Part shown: piece by piece, positions 35,605 to 44,060 of the stretch
Numbering within the stretch: position 1 is the first letter of the stretch
How the letters are laid out: every line of letters begins with the position of its first letter
Assembly (NCBI GenBank): GCA_003134655.1
Contig: PLBY01000154.1
Span: 82,501-146,500, forward strand
Source: Acidobacteriaceae bacterium
Lineage (GTDB): Bacteria > Acidobacteriota > Terriglobia > Terriglobales > Acidobacteriaceae
DNA length: 64,000 nucleotides
Direction: 5' to 3'
The notes under the pieces: generated by a model
Seen by the model: the letters and a program-made list of their open reading frames with translations, nothing else
Database searches by the model: none
What the model was told of the DNA's origin: nothing
Position numbers and translations under genes: made by a program

Positions 35605-38325
35605 ATGCTAACCAGGACTGCCGCCCTGCAGGTTCGCTCTTTCCTTTTAGTGATCTCGGTATGCTTGCTCTTCGCCCTCACGATTACGGCGAGCGCGCAA
35701 GTTCAACGAAACGGTTCAAGACTGGTGGTTTCGGAAAATCGACGTGCAAGCCTGCCGCCAACCGTGACGTGTGGATCGGGAACCGACAACTGGACGGGCA
35801 CGGCCGGCGACAATCAGTGGTCCACCGCGGGAAACTGGAGCAGCGGCGTGCCTGCCTCGACGAGTAGCGTCTGCATTGCCAGCACGTTCACGTCGACGAT
35901 TGCGATTGGCACCCTCGCTGCCGCCAATCAAACTATCAGCAGCCTGACCTCCGGGGCTACGTTGTCTTTAACCTCGGGACCGCTCACCATTAGCGGAACG
36001 GCAACGTTCGCGGACCTGAAGGTCAGCGGTGGCACTCTGACGCTGAATGGCGCAAGCTCCGTGACCACGCTCGAACTTAGCTCTGGAACGTTGTCAGGCA
36101 CGGGCACCCTGACGATCACGGGAATGCTGACGTGGTCGGGAGGAACGGAAAGCGGAACTGGAATTACAAACGCCAAGGGGGGCATCGCTCTCTCCGGAGA
36201 ACCGTTTCTCGACACCCGAACGTTGAACAATAGCGCGACCGCGACCTGGTCGGGCATTGAATTCCTGATGCTGAATGGGTCGATTTTCAATAATCTGGCT
36301 GGGGCCACGTGGAACCATACGGTCGACACGCAGATCGCCTTTGACGGCGGCAACCCGCCGACATTCAGCAACGCGGGAACATTCGAGAAGACGGGCGGAA
36401 CCAGCACCAGCGGCGGAGGCGTGACCAGCAGCATCGTTTTCAACAACTCTGGCGCGGTGCAAGCCAATACCGGGACGTTGGTCATCTCCGACGTGGGCAG
36501 TTGCACGGGAGTGTGTTCCGGGACCTGGAGCGTGGCTACGGGAGCCAACCTTCAGCTCGGCAGCGGTGGGACCGCAGCGTTGAACGGGAGCATCAGCGGT
36601 GCCGGCACTGTGAACTTCGGCTCTTCCGGGACCCTGAATTACACCGGCACATACAACATCACCGGCGGTACGAAGGAGAGCGGAACGACCGTGAACTTCA
36701 CTTCGCCGGCGACTGTGACGGCAACCGGGCCGCTGACGATCACCGTAGGAACGCTCAACTTCTCGACGGGCAAGGCGGTTTCGGTGAGTACGATAACCCA
36801 GAGCGCCGGCACGTTGACGGGCACGGACACCCTGACGGTCACGGGACTGATGACGTGGTCGGGAGGAACGGAAAGCGGAACCGGAATTACAAACGCCAAG
36901 GGGGGCATGACGATCTCCGGAGAACCGTTTCTCGACACCCGGACGTTGAACAATAGCGCGACCGCGACCTGGTCGGGCAGTGAGTTCCTGATGCTGAATG
37001 GGTCGATTTTCAACAATCTGGCCGGGGCCACATGGAACCATACGGTCGACACCCAGATCGCCTTTGACGGCGGCAACCCGCCGACGTTCAGCAACGCGGG
37101 AACATTCGAGAAGACGGGTGGAACCAGCACCAGCGGCGGAGGCGTGACCAGCAGCATCGTTTTTGACAACACCGGTACGGTAATCGCTCAATCCGGCGTG
37201 CTTCTGCTGGGAAGCTCGTACACCCAGACCAAGGGCTCGACGCTTCTCGAAGGCGGCACGATATTGATGTCAGGAACGTCGCCACTTGCGGAGCAAGCGG
37301 GCAGCGTGCTCGGAAGCGGCACCATTACTGGTGACGTGACGAACACAGCCGGGTTGCTGAGCCCCAGTCTGTCCTCTCCAAAAGTCACGACCGGAAGCCT
37401 GGCCATCAGCGGTTCGGGAGCTGGGAACTACACCCAGGGGTCAGGCGGTTCGCTGCTTTTCGACATTGCGGGAAGCACCGCTGGAAAGTTCGACACGCTG
37501 AACATCGGCGGAGCTGCCTCGTTCGCCGGCACGGCCATTCTTTGCCTCGTCAGCGGATTCAAGCCGGCGATCGGAACCACATTCCCGGTCATGAGCTACG
37601 CCTCGGAAACGGGAACGTTTTCCAAGGTTCAGTTTGGCTGGAGCATGGCATTAGGCGGCACTTCGGCAGTAGCGACTTACAACGGCGCTCCGAGCGACAC
37701 ATTCTCTCCTTCGGTATTGAGTTTTCCGAGCACACTGCTGAGTACCACGAGTGCGCCCATCACGGAAACTTTCACCAATGTAGGTCAGGTGGCACTGACC
37801 ATCACCAGCATCATGCTGGGCGGGACCAACAGTAGAGACTTTACGATTACGTCCAATACCTGCAGCACGTCGCTGGCCGTCGGGGCAAAATGCACGATGA
37901 CGGTCACATTCACGCCAGCGGCTGTCGGAAAACGAACTGCGACGATCACGATCATCGACGATGCCTGTGGCAGTCCGCACATCCTTTCCCTGAGCGGCAA
38001 CGGAACCGAGATCACGATGTCTCCTTCGCCGGTAAACTTCGGCACCCAAACTGTGGGTACGACGAGTGCGCCTATGACGGTGACGCTGACGAATCATGGA
38101 ACAACTACGGTGACCGTTACTTCCGCCACGATCACTGGAACGAACAAGGGCGACTTCAAAATCCAGAGCAACGGTTGCACGTCGATCGCGGCCAACGGTG
38201 GCACTTGCACCATCAATGTCACGTTTACTCCGGCAGCCACAGGCTCAAGGACGGGGACGTTGAGCGTCACAGACTCCGATAAAGGAAGCCCGCAAACTGA
38301 CGTTTTGGAGGGTACGGGTTCATAG
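35605..38325 (+). CDS. Large secreted repeat protein with choice-of-anchor D domains
   Basis: About 906 residues from an ATG preceded by AGGAGA. A signal peptide ends near residue 31 (LFALTITASAQ). The body is rich in Gly, Thr and Ser, starting with an autotransporter-type module (NQWSTAGNWSSGVPAST) and a predicted beta-helix of repeated strands. It contains two nearly identical 120-residue units, at about 162-281 and 403-522. The last 210 residues are two choice-of-anchor D (ASPM/SPD-2-like) domains, each with a pattern like SAPMTVTLTNHGTTTVTVTS and GTCTINVTFTPAATGSRTG. No autotransporter barrel, LPXTG or PEP-CTERM signal is visible, so the way it is held at the surface is unclear. Confidence 0.85.
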   Translation: MLTRTAALQVRSFLLVISVCLLFALTITASAQVQRNGSRLVVSENRRASLPPTVTCGSGTDNWTGTAGDNQWSTAGNWSSGVPASTSSVCIASTFTSTIAIGTLAAANQTISSLTSGATLSLTSGPLTISGTATFADLKVSGGTLTLNGASSVTTLELSSGTLSGTGTLTITGMLTWSGGTESGTGITNAKGGIALSGEPFLDTRTLNNSATATWSGIEFLMLNGSIFNNLAGATWNHTVDTQIAFDGGNPPTFSNAGTFEKTGGTSTSGGGVTSSIVFNNSGAVQANTGTLVISDVGSCTGVCSGTWSVATGANLQLGSGGTAALNGSISGAGTVNFGSSGTLNYTGTYNITGGTKESGTTVNFTSPATVTATGPLTITVGTLNFSTGKAVSVSTITQSAGTLTGTDTLTVTGLMTWSGGTESGTGITNAKGGMTISGEPFLDTRTLNNSATATWSGSEFLMLNGSIFNNLAGATWNHTVDTQIAFDGGNPPTFSNAGTFEKTGGTSTSGGGVTSSIVFDNTGTVIAQSGVLLLGSSYTQTKGSTLLEGGTILMSGTSPLAEQAGSVLGSGTITGDVTNTAGLLSPSLSSPKVTTGSLAISGSGAGNYTQGSGGSLLFDIAGSTAGKFDTLNIGGAASFAGTAILCLVSGFKPAIGTTFPVMSYASETGTFSKVQFGWSMALGGTSAVATYNGAPSDTFSPSVLSFPSTLLSTTSAPITETFTNVGQVALTITSIMLGGTNSRDFTITSNTCSTSLAVGAKCTMTVTFTPAAVGKRTATITIIDDACGSPHILSLSGNGTEITMSPSPVNFGTQTVGTTSAPMTVTLTNHGTTTVTVTSATITGTNKGDFKIQSNGCTSIAANGGTCTINVTFTPAATGSRTGTLSVTDSDKGSPQTDVLEGTGS
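36088..36447 (+). repeat. Direct repeat copy 1 within the secreted repeat protein
   Basis: 360 bases (120 codons) repeated at an exact offset of 723 bases. The stretch from 36131 onward differs from copy 2 at only scattered positions, mostly silent. Confidence 0.9.
36811..37170 (+). repeat. Direct repeat copy 2 within the secreted repeat protein
   Basis: Second copy of the 36088-36447 segment. The offset of 723 is a multiple of three, so the reading frame is kept. Near identity at silent sites points to a recent duplication or gene conversion. Confidence 0.9.
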
Positions 38326-38735
38326 CACTGGATGGGCCACGCTAAGCCGGAGGAACTTGAAACATTCGCAGCCGGCGGGGGGTTGCCGGACCCCGTGCCA
38401 AACCGGCCGAGCAACCTGGACACGATGGACCAGAAGAGCCTGATCAATCTCGAAGGTTTCACCGGGAATAGACATCGCGCCCCCAAACCTCTCCTGTTCC
38501 CAGGTCCTTTTCCTGATCTCCCTCCTCACGGTTTCGCCGATCCGCTTGTTCGATTCGGATGCCAAAGTGTCCTGCTGGCACACCAGTGAGGTTGTCGTTT
38601 TTCGTTATTGAGGTTCTTCCTCACACTTGGTGCAAGCTCGTGGGAGCACTAAGACTTATCGGCCGTGAGTGTCGCCAAAACTAAGGAGATGTACACAGCA
38701 TGACCCGAAGAACGTTACGCCGAGGTACGCGGAGT
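38326..38735. other. Convergent intergenic region
   Basis: 410 bases between the stop codons of the secreted repeat protein and the gamma-glutamyltransferase. An open frame of 85 codons on the plus strand has no recognisable features and no good ribosome-binding site. No clear terminator hairpin was found. Confidence 0.45.
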
Positions 38736-40430
38736 CTATTCCATTTTGCCAGCGGCCGGACCCACGCCGGTGGCCTGCTTGGTCTTGGGATCAATGCCGA
38801 TGAGCGCCACTCCGCCCACTCCGCCGCGGCTGGCGGTAACCACGTGGCCGCGAGCCCTCAAGTCGGCCTGCACTCCTTCGGGGAGGGTGTTGGGCACAGA
38901 GAGGCTGCCCAGGCTAGCTCGGTCCTGACCAAAGGAGCTGATGAAATGCGTGGTAGAGAAGCGCGGCGCCTTAAACGCCTCCTCGGGACTCATGCCGAAC
39001 TCCACGTAGTTGAGGATGACCTGGATGGCTGCCTGATCCTGCTGGTCGCCTCCCGCTACCGAGATCGCCATCACGGGTTGGTTGTCATGGAAAAGCAGCG
39101 TGGGGCTCAGCGTAATTCGCGGCCGCTTGCCGGGCTGGATAACGTTCGGAGTTCCCGCAAACGTGTTCAGGCTGCTGAGCCGGCTTCCGTGAATAATGCC
39201 CGTGCGTCCGGCCACGCCAGCTATGCTTGACAGGCCGCTGGGAGTTGCCGCGATGACGTTCCCAAACTTATCCGTCACACACATGACGGTGGTTCCGCCA
39301 TGCCAGGGCCCGGTGATGGTGGGCGGCTTGGTCGGTTTCATAGTGTAGGGGTCGCCTGGCCGGAGCTCGAGAGATGCCTTTTTCGGATCGATTAGCTTGC
39401 GCCGCATTTCGGTGTACTGATCGGAAAGCAACTGCTGCATCGGCACCTTCACAAAGTTCGGATCGCCGTAATACTCGTCACGATCTGCTAACGCCAGTTT
39501 CTCCGCTTCAATCACCGTGTGGATGTAGCCCGCCGAATTGAAGCCCAACTTCTTCAGGTCAAAGCCTTCGAGCAGGCGCAGCGTCTGTGAGAGATAAGGA
39601 CCCTGCGTCAAGGGACCTGCCTTATAAACCGTGTAGCCGCGGTACGTGGTCTTGAGCGGATCCACCACGGGAGTTTTGTGTGCGGCCAAATCCGCCTTGC
39701 GAAGGAAACCTCCCTTTTCGATATACCAGGCTTCCAGGGCGTCGGCGATGTCGCCGCGATAGAAGCGGTCCGACACGGCTTGCAGTTTCTGCTGCCGCGT
39801 ACCTTTCGCTGTCTTTTCGGACTCGACCAATTTGCGAAAGGTCACCGCCATATCCGCCTGCCAGTTCACGCCGGTTTCGATCTTCTGCCCACTGCCGGTG
39901 TCGGTGTACCAACTCGGGCCGCCGGCGTCCAGAATGGCCAGGGTCGGCTGCACGACCTCTTCGAAGCTTTTGGTCCCGTAGAGTTTCAGCAGGGTAACAA
40001 TCGCATCGATGGTGCCGGGCACGGCGGCTGCCTTGACGTCACCGTCCGGGATTCCGTGTTGCATGTACCAGGCGATGGCTTTGGGGTCGCGAGGGGCTTC
40101 CCCTTGTCCCTCCAGCAGCTTCACGTTTTTCTGGTCGGCGCTGTAAACCAGAATGGGAACCTCTCCTCCTACGCAGAACGCGCCCACATAAGTTACGGAC
40201 AGTGCCAGCAGAGTGGCGGCGCTTGCATCGGCGGCGTTTCCGTCCTGTTCCAGAATCTTGATGCCGGCAGCAGTGGCGGCAGCCTTACCGGAAACAACCA
40301 CGCCCTGGCTGCCGGCGGCGACACTCGGTCCCCGCGGGCTGACCGGCGTTGGCGTTTTGGTGGTCTGGGGCAAAGCGAAGGGCGCGAGTAAAAGGAGAGA
40401 AACGGATGATATCGAAATGATCTTGCGCAT
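38736..40430 (-). CDS. ggt: Gamma-glutamyltransferase (Ntn hydrolase family)
   Basis: 564 residues, the normal length of the pro-enzyme, with a signal peptide (ISSVSLLLLAPFALPQ). The enzyme transfers or hydrolyses the gamma-glutamyl group of glutathione and related compounds in the periplasm. Family features are VVVSGKAAATAAGIKILEQD, GNAADASAATLLALSVTYVG and the autocleavage region GPWHGGTTVMCVTDKFGN, with the nucleophile threonine at 380 or 381. Downstream are LSSIAGVAGRT, PGKRPRITLSPTLLF and VAGGDQQDQAAIQVILNYVE. The histidine common after the two threonines is replaced by valine, and the usual PLSSM-like loop is altered to GLSSIAG, so transpeptidase activity is less certain than the fold. 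The gene is monocistronic. Confidence 0.88.
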   Translation of the reverse strand: MRKIISISSVSLLLLAPFALPQTTKTPTPVSPRGPSVAAGSQGVVVSGKAAATAAGIKILEQDGNAADASAATLLALSVTYVGAFCVGGEVPILVYSADQKNVKLLEGQGEAPRDPKAIAWYMQHGIPDGDVKAAAVPGTIDAIVTLLKLYGTKSFEEVVQPTLAILDAGGPSWYTDTGSGQKIETGVNWQADMAVTFRKLVESEKTAKGTRQQKLQAVSDRFYRGDIADALEAWYIEKGGFLRKADLAAHKTPVVDPLKTTYRGYTVYKAGPLTQGPYLSQTLRLLEGFDLKKLGFNSAGYIHTVIEAEKLALADRDEYYGDPNFVKVPMQQLLSDQYTEMRRKLIDPKKASLELRPGDPYTMKPTKPPTITGPWHGGTTVMCVTDKFGNVIAATPSGLSSIAGVAGRTGIIHGSRLSSLNTFAGTPNVIQPGKRPRITLSPTLLFHDNQPVMAISVAGGDQQDQAAIQVILNYVEFGMSPEEAFKAPRFSTTHFISSFGQDRASLGSLSVPNTLPEGVQADLRARGHVVTASRGGVGGVALIGIDPKTKQATGVGPAAGKME

Positions 40431-40730
40431 AAGAGGTCAACTCCGTTGAAGTGGCCGGCATCAGTTGCCCGGCATGTCATTCAAGGCTATATCAACTCAG
40501 TTATTCCGCGCTGCCTCCGCCGCCGGACGCGAGTGATCCTGCTGTTGATGGCGAGAACGGGCGCGATGAGCTCTTGCACACCGGGCCATCTCAATTGTGG
40601 ATCTTAGGATCGCGCTTGAGTAACCGGTAATCCGGGGAAACCATCGCTATGACAACGCGGGCACCGCTAATGCGATGATTCCAATAGACCGGAGGGGGAG
40701 GGGTCCCTCAAATGAACAGAGAAATCAAAA
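40431..40730. other. Intergenic region between GloVer protein and gamma-glutamyltransferase genes
   Basis: 300 bases holding the promoter side of the gamma-glutamyltransferase gene. No gene is visible. The hairpin that ends the GloVer gene lies at its far side and is listed separately. Confidence 0.4.
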
Positions 40731-40774
40731 GCCCCATCCTTAAATCTCGCCAAATCGCGAAATGAGGATGGGGC
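40731..40774 (-). terminator. Rho-independent terminator of the GloVer gene
   Basis: A 10-base perfect stem, GCCCCATCCT paired with AGGATGGGGC, followed on the minus strand by TTTTGATTTC. A second small GC hairpin with GCGGGC/GCCCGT arms (40781-40797) lies between it and the stop codon. Confidence 0.7.
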
Positions 40775-40804
40775 AAAAGCGCGGGCAAGAGCGCCCGTGC
40801 CACA

Positions 40805-42271
40805 TTAGTGCTTCACGACGAAGCTCTTCCTGCTCAGCAGAGCGCCGCCAGGAGTAATTACCTGGATCGGACCACTGGTTGCACCCGGGGGAACGGCTGC
40901 GGTTAGGTGCGTGTCGGAGAGCACCCTGAAGCTTGCGGCGATTCCGTTGAAGGTGACGCTGGTTGTGCCCTTCAGGTGCGCACCGAGCAGCGTTACGGTG
41001 CTGCCTTGCTTGCCGGTGAATAGTGCTGTGTTCACGAAGGGCGCCAGTCCCATGTCGAGGCTGTAGATGGTGCCGTTGTTGGTGGGTCCACCGAATTCGG
41101 TCATGCCATAGAGGAGGCCATTGGTGGCCTGGATCGGCGGAGACAATGGGGACATCTGCGTGAGGTTGACGGTGTTGTTGAAGCTGTACAGGCCGGAGTA
41201 GGTTCCGCTGGTCGAAGTGTTGAACAGCGTGCCGTCGCCACTGGAGCCGCCGTCAGAGGTCGCACTGTAGTAGTTGCCGTCGGTGGCGAGGAGGAGGCCG
41301 GCGGCGGGCAGGGTGCCGTCTCCGAAGGTCGCACCGAAGCTGTGGAGCACGGTAACGGCGAGGCCGGGCGTGACCTGATAAATGGTGCCCTCGTTATTGG
41401 TGCCGCCGTTTTGCGTGGTGCTATAGAAGTTCCCGTTCGAAGCCTGGACGAGTGGGCCGATGGGGAAGTATCCGCCGGGGCCGCAGGGGAAACTGAAGGT
41501 GTTGTTGACCACTCCGGAGGTGGACAGCTTCAGGATGGTTCCGCAGAAGGACGTGCCTCCCTGAGAGACCGGGATGTAGAGGAATCCATCGGTGCCTTGT
41601 ATTGGAGGAGCGATCGGAGAATAGCCGTGGAGGAGGGTGACGTCAAACTTGTAGATCTCGGTGAAGGTGCCCGAGCTGGTGATCTTGTAGACGATGCCGC
41701 GCGAGTTGGCACCGCCGCCGCTGGTGGTGCCGTAGAAGTTGCCATCAGAGGCGAGAATGGGAGGACCCCAGGGGAACGCTCCGTCTTTGAAGGTGTTGAA
41801 GTTGTGCAGAATGGTCAGAGTGCCCGTGGGCGTGATCTTGAAGATAATGCCCATGCTTTGGTTGCCACCCTGCATGGTGGTGCCGTAGAAGTTGCCGTCG
41901 GTGCCGAGAGTGAGGCCGCCGGTGGGATAGGCGCCGTCTGTCGTGGTGGCGCCGAAGCTGTGGAGGTTCTTGAGCTGACCGGAGGTGGTCACGTTGAAGA
42001 CAGTACCCTGGAGGTTGGCGCCGCCGTTGTAGGTGGTGCCGTAGAGATTGCCGTTGGTGCCCTGCACCAGAGTGACGTACCAGGGATTGGCTCCGCTGAT
42101 CCCGTTGTCAGCGAAGTTGTAGATGGTTGTGACCGTCTGGGCCTGCGCGACTGCTGCCGCGCAGAGCAGGGCCGCGGCGGCGAGCATGGTGGTTCTGCAG
42201 ATGGATTGGAACGACGTGCGCAGAGACTGCTGACGCGAGACGATGAATCCCGCAGTGCGGTGGAACTCCAT
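40805..42271 (-). CDS. Secreted GloVer tandem-repeat protein with IPT/TIG-like C-terminus
   Basis: 488 residues. AGGAGG lies six bases before the ATG. A signal peptide (TTMLAAAALLCAAAVAQA) is followed by about nine repeats of some 35-40 residues of the choice-of-anchor GloVer type, for example LVQGTNGNLYGTTYNGG, LGTDGNFYGTTMQGG and LATDGNYYSATSDGG. The last 80 residues, with GSTVTLLGAHLKGTTSVTFN and TSGPIQVITPGGALLS, look like an IPT/TIG immunoglobulin domain. Such proteins are abundant in acidobacteria and probably form a beta-propeller-like structure at the cell surface. No enzyme function is known. A terminator follows directly. Confidence 0.9.
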   Translation of the reverse strand: MEFHRTAGFIVSRQQSLRTSFQSICRTTMLAAAALLCAAAVAQAQTVTTIYNFADNGISGANPWYVTLVQGTNGNLYGTTYNGGANLQGTVFNVTTSGQLKNLHSFGATTTDGAYPTGGLTLGTDGNFYGTTMQGGNQSMGIIFKITPTGTLTILHNFNTFKDGAFPWGPPILASDGNFYGTTSGGGANSRGIVYKITSSGTFTEIYKFDVTLLHGYSPIAPPIQGTDGFLYIPVSQGGTSFCGTILKLSTSGVVNNTFSFPCGPGGYFPIGPLVQASNGNFYSTTQNGGTNNEGTIYQVTPGLAVTVLHSFGATFGDGTLPAAGLLLATDGNYYSATSDGGSSGDGTLFNTSTSGTYSGLYSFNNTVNLTQMSPLSPPIQATNGLLYGMTEFGGPTNNGTIYSLDMGLAPFVNTALFTGKQGSTVTLLGAHLKGTTSVTFNGIAASFRVLSDTHLTAAVPPGATSGPIQVITPGGALLSRKSFVVKH

Positions 42272-42391
42272 GACGATCCTCCTGGGTTGGGAACGGTGCT
42301 ATTCCAGTGCGCAAACGGGGGTGGGGCGCACCTTGCCTTGGAAAGCTACATCACTCTTCGCAAGGGCCGCAAGATGAAGAAAATTGCATAT

Positions 42392-42853
42392 TTACGCGGG
42401 GGATGGGTGGGCGCGGCGGGCCTCGGCTTCGGCCAGCCAGCCGCGGCGTATCTGCTCAGCTGGGATGCTGGAAAGGTAGGGCTTGAGATCGAGAATGGGG
42501 GTGCCGTCGAGCATGTCGAGACCGCGGACGTGCAGGGAATTGCCATCGCGGCGGAGGAGTTCGACGACGGTGAGTCCGATGGGATTTGGGCGGCGCGGAG
42601 AGCGGGTGGCGAAGACGCCGTGCGGGCGGTCGTCGACGGGAGGAGTGCCGAGCAACTCATAATCTTCGGAGCGGTCGAAGACCCAGATGACGAACAAGTG
42701 CGAGAAGCCTTCGATGTCGGTGAGGCCGAGGGCGAACTGCGGGAGGATTTCGAGGATGCCTTCGGCTTCGTGCTTGGCGCCGGGACCTTTTGGGATTTGC
42801 TTAGTGTTGTCGTAGGGACTTTTTATGTGTCCGATGGGCTGCGGGGAAAACAT
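42392..42853 (-). CDS. trmO: tRNA (N6-threonylcarbamoyladenosine-37-N6)-methyltransferase TrmO
   Basis: 153 residues, the size of single-domain TrmO (TsaA/YaeB). The enzyme methylates t6A37 in some tRNAs using S-adenosylmethionine. The family motifs are clear: PIGHIKSPYDNTKQIPKGPG at the N-terminus, LTDIEGFSHLFVIWVFDRSE, FATRSPRRPNPIGLTVVELL and LDMLDGTPILDLKPYL. The fold is a small beta-barrel with the cofactor at a dimer interface. It is a housekeeping-type gene, 120 bases upstream of the GloVer gene on the same strand, and divergent from an outer-membrane protein gene. Confidence 0.95.
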   Translation of the reverse strand: MFSPQPIGHIKSPYDNTKQIPKGPGAKHEAEGILEILPQFALGLTDIEGFSHLFVIWVFDRSEDYELLGTPPVDDRPHGVFATRSPRRPNPIGLTVVELLRRDGNSLHVRGLDMLDGTPILDLKPYLSSIPAEQIRRGWLAEAEARRAHPSPA

Positions 42854-43196
42854 GATGTTGTTCCGTCCTTCAATTATGCGTGAGCGTTCGATCTACTTTG
42901 CTTATTACTGAGTTTCTCACTCTTCTCGCGTGCGTGCCACGCAGAGAATTCGAGTTACACAATTTTCTAAGATGACGCACCCTGAAGATGGTCGGCCCGC
43001 TTCTGGAGACAGCCATAAAAAACTTTACGCGTGATGACAAAACTCTAGGTTTTGAAATGCAACGCCGCCGGAGAGCGCGGGCATCCCAGAAATTTCAATC
43101 AAGTTGCTGCGATTGAACGTGGCGCCGAAGTATCTAGGGCCACGATGTGGGAGTGGTCTGCAGTGAACAATTTCAAACTTAGGGAGAGGTACATTT
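42854..43196. other. Divergent intergenic region between trmO and the barrel protein
   Basis: 343 bases with promoters expected on both sides. A good ribosome-binding site, AGGGAGAGG, precedes the barrel gene. No further gene or repeat is visible. Confidence 0.4.
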
Positions 43197-43802
43197 ATGC
43201 GGTGGATATGCATTCTTTTGGGAAGTATGGTTCTTCTGACACTGGCGGCGATGGCGCAGGAGAACCGGTCGGAGATCAGTTTGCAGGGGGCAGGTTTTTT
43301 CACGCGCAGTACGAGCGGGAATGGGACGGCTTATAGCACGACGGAGACAGGTGGGTTTCTGAGCACGTACCGGTATCACTTGAATCACTGGGCAGCGGCG
43401 GAAGCGGCGTATGGGTACGATTCGAACTCGCAGAAATATCTTGTGCCGGCGGGCGCGTTCAGGATTCAGTCGGGGATTCATCAAGTGACGGGAAGCCTGG
43501 TTCTGAATCTTCCCTATCACACGAGTTCCAGGTTCAATCCATATATTCTGGCGGGAGGCGGGGCGCTGATGTTCGAGCCGAGCGGGAACCAATTCAATAC
43601 TCTGTCAGGAGCGCAGTCGCAGGCGAAGGGCGTATTCGTGTATGGGGCGGGTGTGAATTATGCGATTCGTAAACGGATGTCGCTGCGGGCGGAATATCGA
43701 GGGCTGCTGTATGGGACGCCTGATTTTGGGTTTGGCGCGCTGAGCACGAATTCGGTAACGCATACGGCGGTGCCGTCGGTGGGGTTGACGTTTCGGTTTT
43801 AG
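43197..43802 (+). CDS. Outer-membrane beta-barrel protein
   Basis: 201 residues with a signal peptide (ICILLGSMVLLTLAAMAQ). The rest alternates hydrophobic and polar residues as in an eight-strand barrel: EISLQGAGFFTRSTSGNG, GGFLSTYRYHLNHWAAAEAA, FNPYILAGGGALMFEPSG, GAGVNYAIRKRMSLRAEYRG and a final strand ending in LTFRF, the aromatic C-terminal signature read by the BAM complex. It resembles OmpA-like or OMP_b-brl small barrels. No ligand can be proposed. The gene is monocistronic. Confidence 0.85.
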   Translation: MRWICILLGSMVLLTLAAMAQENRSEISLQGAGFFTRSTSGNGTAYSTTETGGFLSTYRYHLNHWAAAEAAYGYDSNSQKYLVPAGAFRIQSGIHQVTGSLVLNLPYHTSSRFNPYILAGGGALMFEPSGNQFNTLSGAQSQAKGVFVYGAGVNYAIRKRMSLRAEYRGLLYGTPDFGFGALSTNSVTHTAVPSVGLTFRF

Positions 43803-43841
43803 AGTTTTGCGTGGCGGGGGTCGTCTTCGAATTGCGGAAGC

Positions 43842-43898
43842 GGCCCTCAGGGGCCAAAGCCCGACTCATTCTGACGCTCACGCGGCCCTAAGGGCCGC
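43842..43898. repeat. REP-like palindrome pair
   Basis: GGCCCTCAGGGGCC (43842-43855) and the perfect palindrome GCGGCCCTAAGGGCCGC (43882-43898) lie 26 bases apart just after the barrel gene. The paired-palindrome layout is that of intergenic REP-type elements. Confidence 0.55.
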
Positions 43899-43990
43899 TC
43901 TTCCACACGCTTCACCGCCCCGCGGGATTCGTGCCCAACCGTCTTGCGTCCGACGCGGGCTTCCGCTAGTCGTTCACTGTGGTGATGGCG

Positions 43991-44012
43991 GCGCGGGCGG
44001 GGGCGCCCGCGC
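43991..44012. terminator. GC-rich hairpin between convergent genes
   Basis: A perfect nine-base stem GCGCGGGCG/CGCCCGCGC around a GGGG loop, between the stop codons of the convergent barrel and M28 peptidase genes. On the plus strand a T-rich stretch follows later, so this may act as a terminator or be part of the nearby REP-like element. Confidence 0.4.
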
Positions 44013-44060
44013 TACATACTGCTCCTCTTTCTAATCACTTCATCTTTATCTTTATCTTTT

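Noticed and set aside
36088..37170. Repeats considered as a CRISPR or phage-type array
   Set aside because: Only two long units, in frame within one coding sequence.
36094..37191. Open frame of 365 codons on the minus strand
   Set aside because: Antisense to the secreted repeat protein; contains mirror images of the duplicated unit.
38332..38589. Small plus-strand gene after the secreted repeat protein
   Set aside because: 85 codons, no ribosome-binding site, no signal peptide or family resemblance.
41342..42883. Open frame of 513 codons on the plus strand
   Set aside because: Lies opposite the GloVer and trmO genes; low-complexity Gly/Val/Glu sequence typical of an antisense shadow of GC-rich coding DNA.
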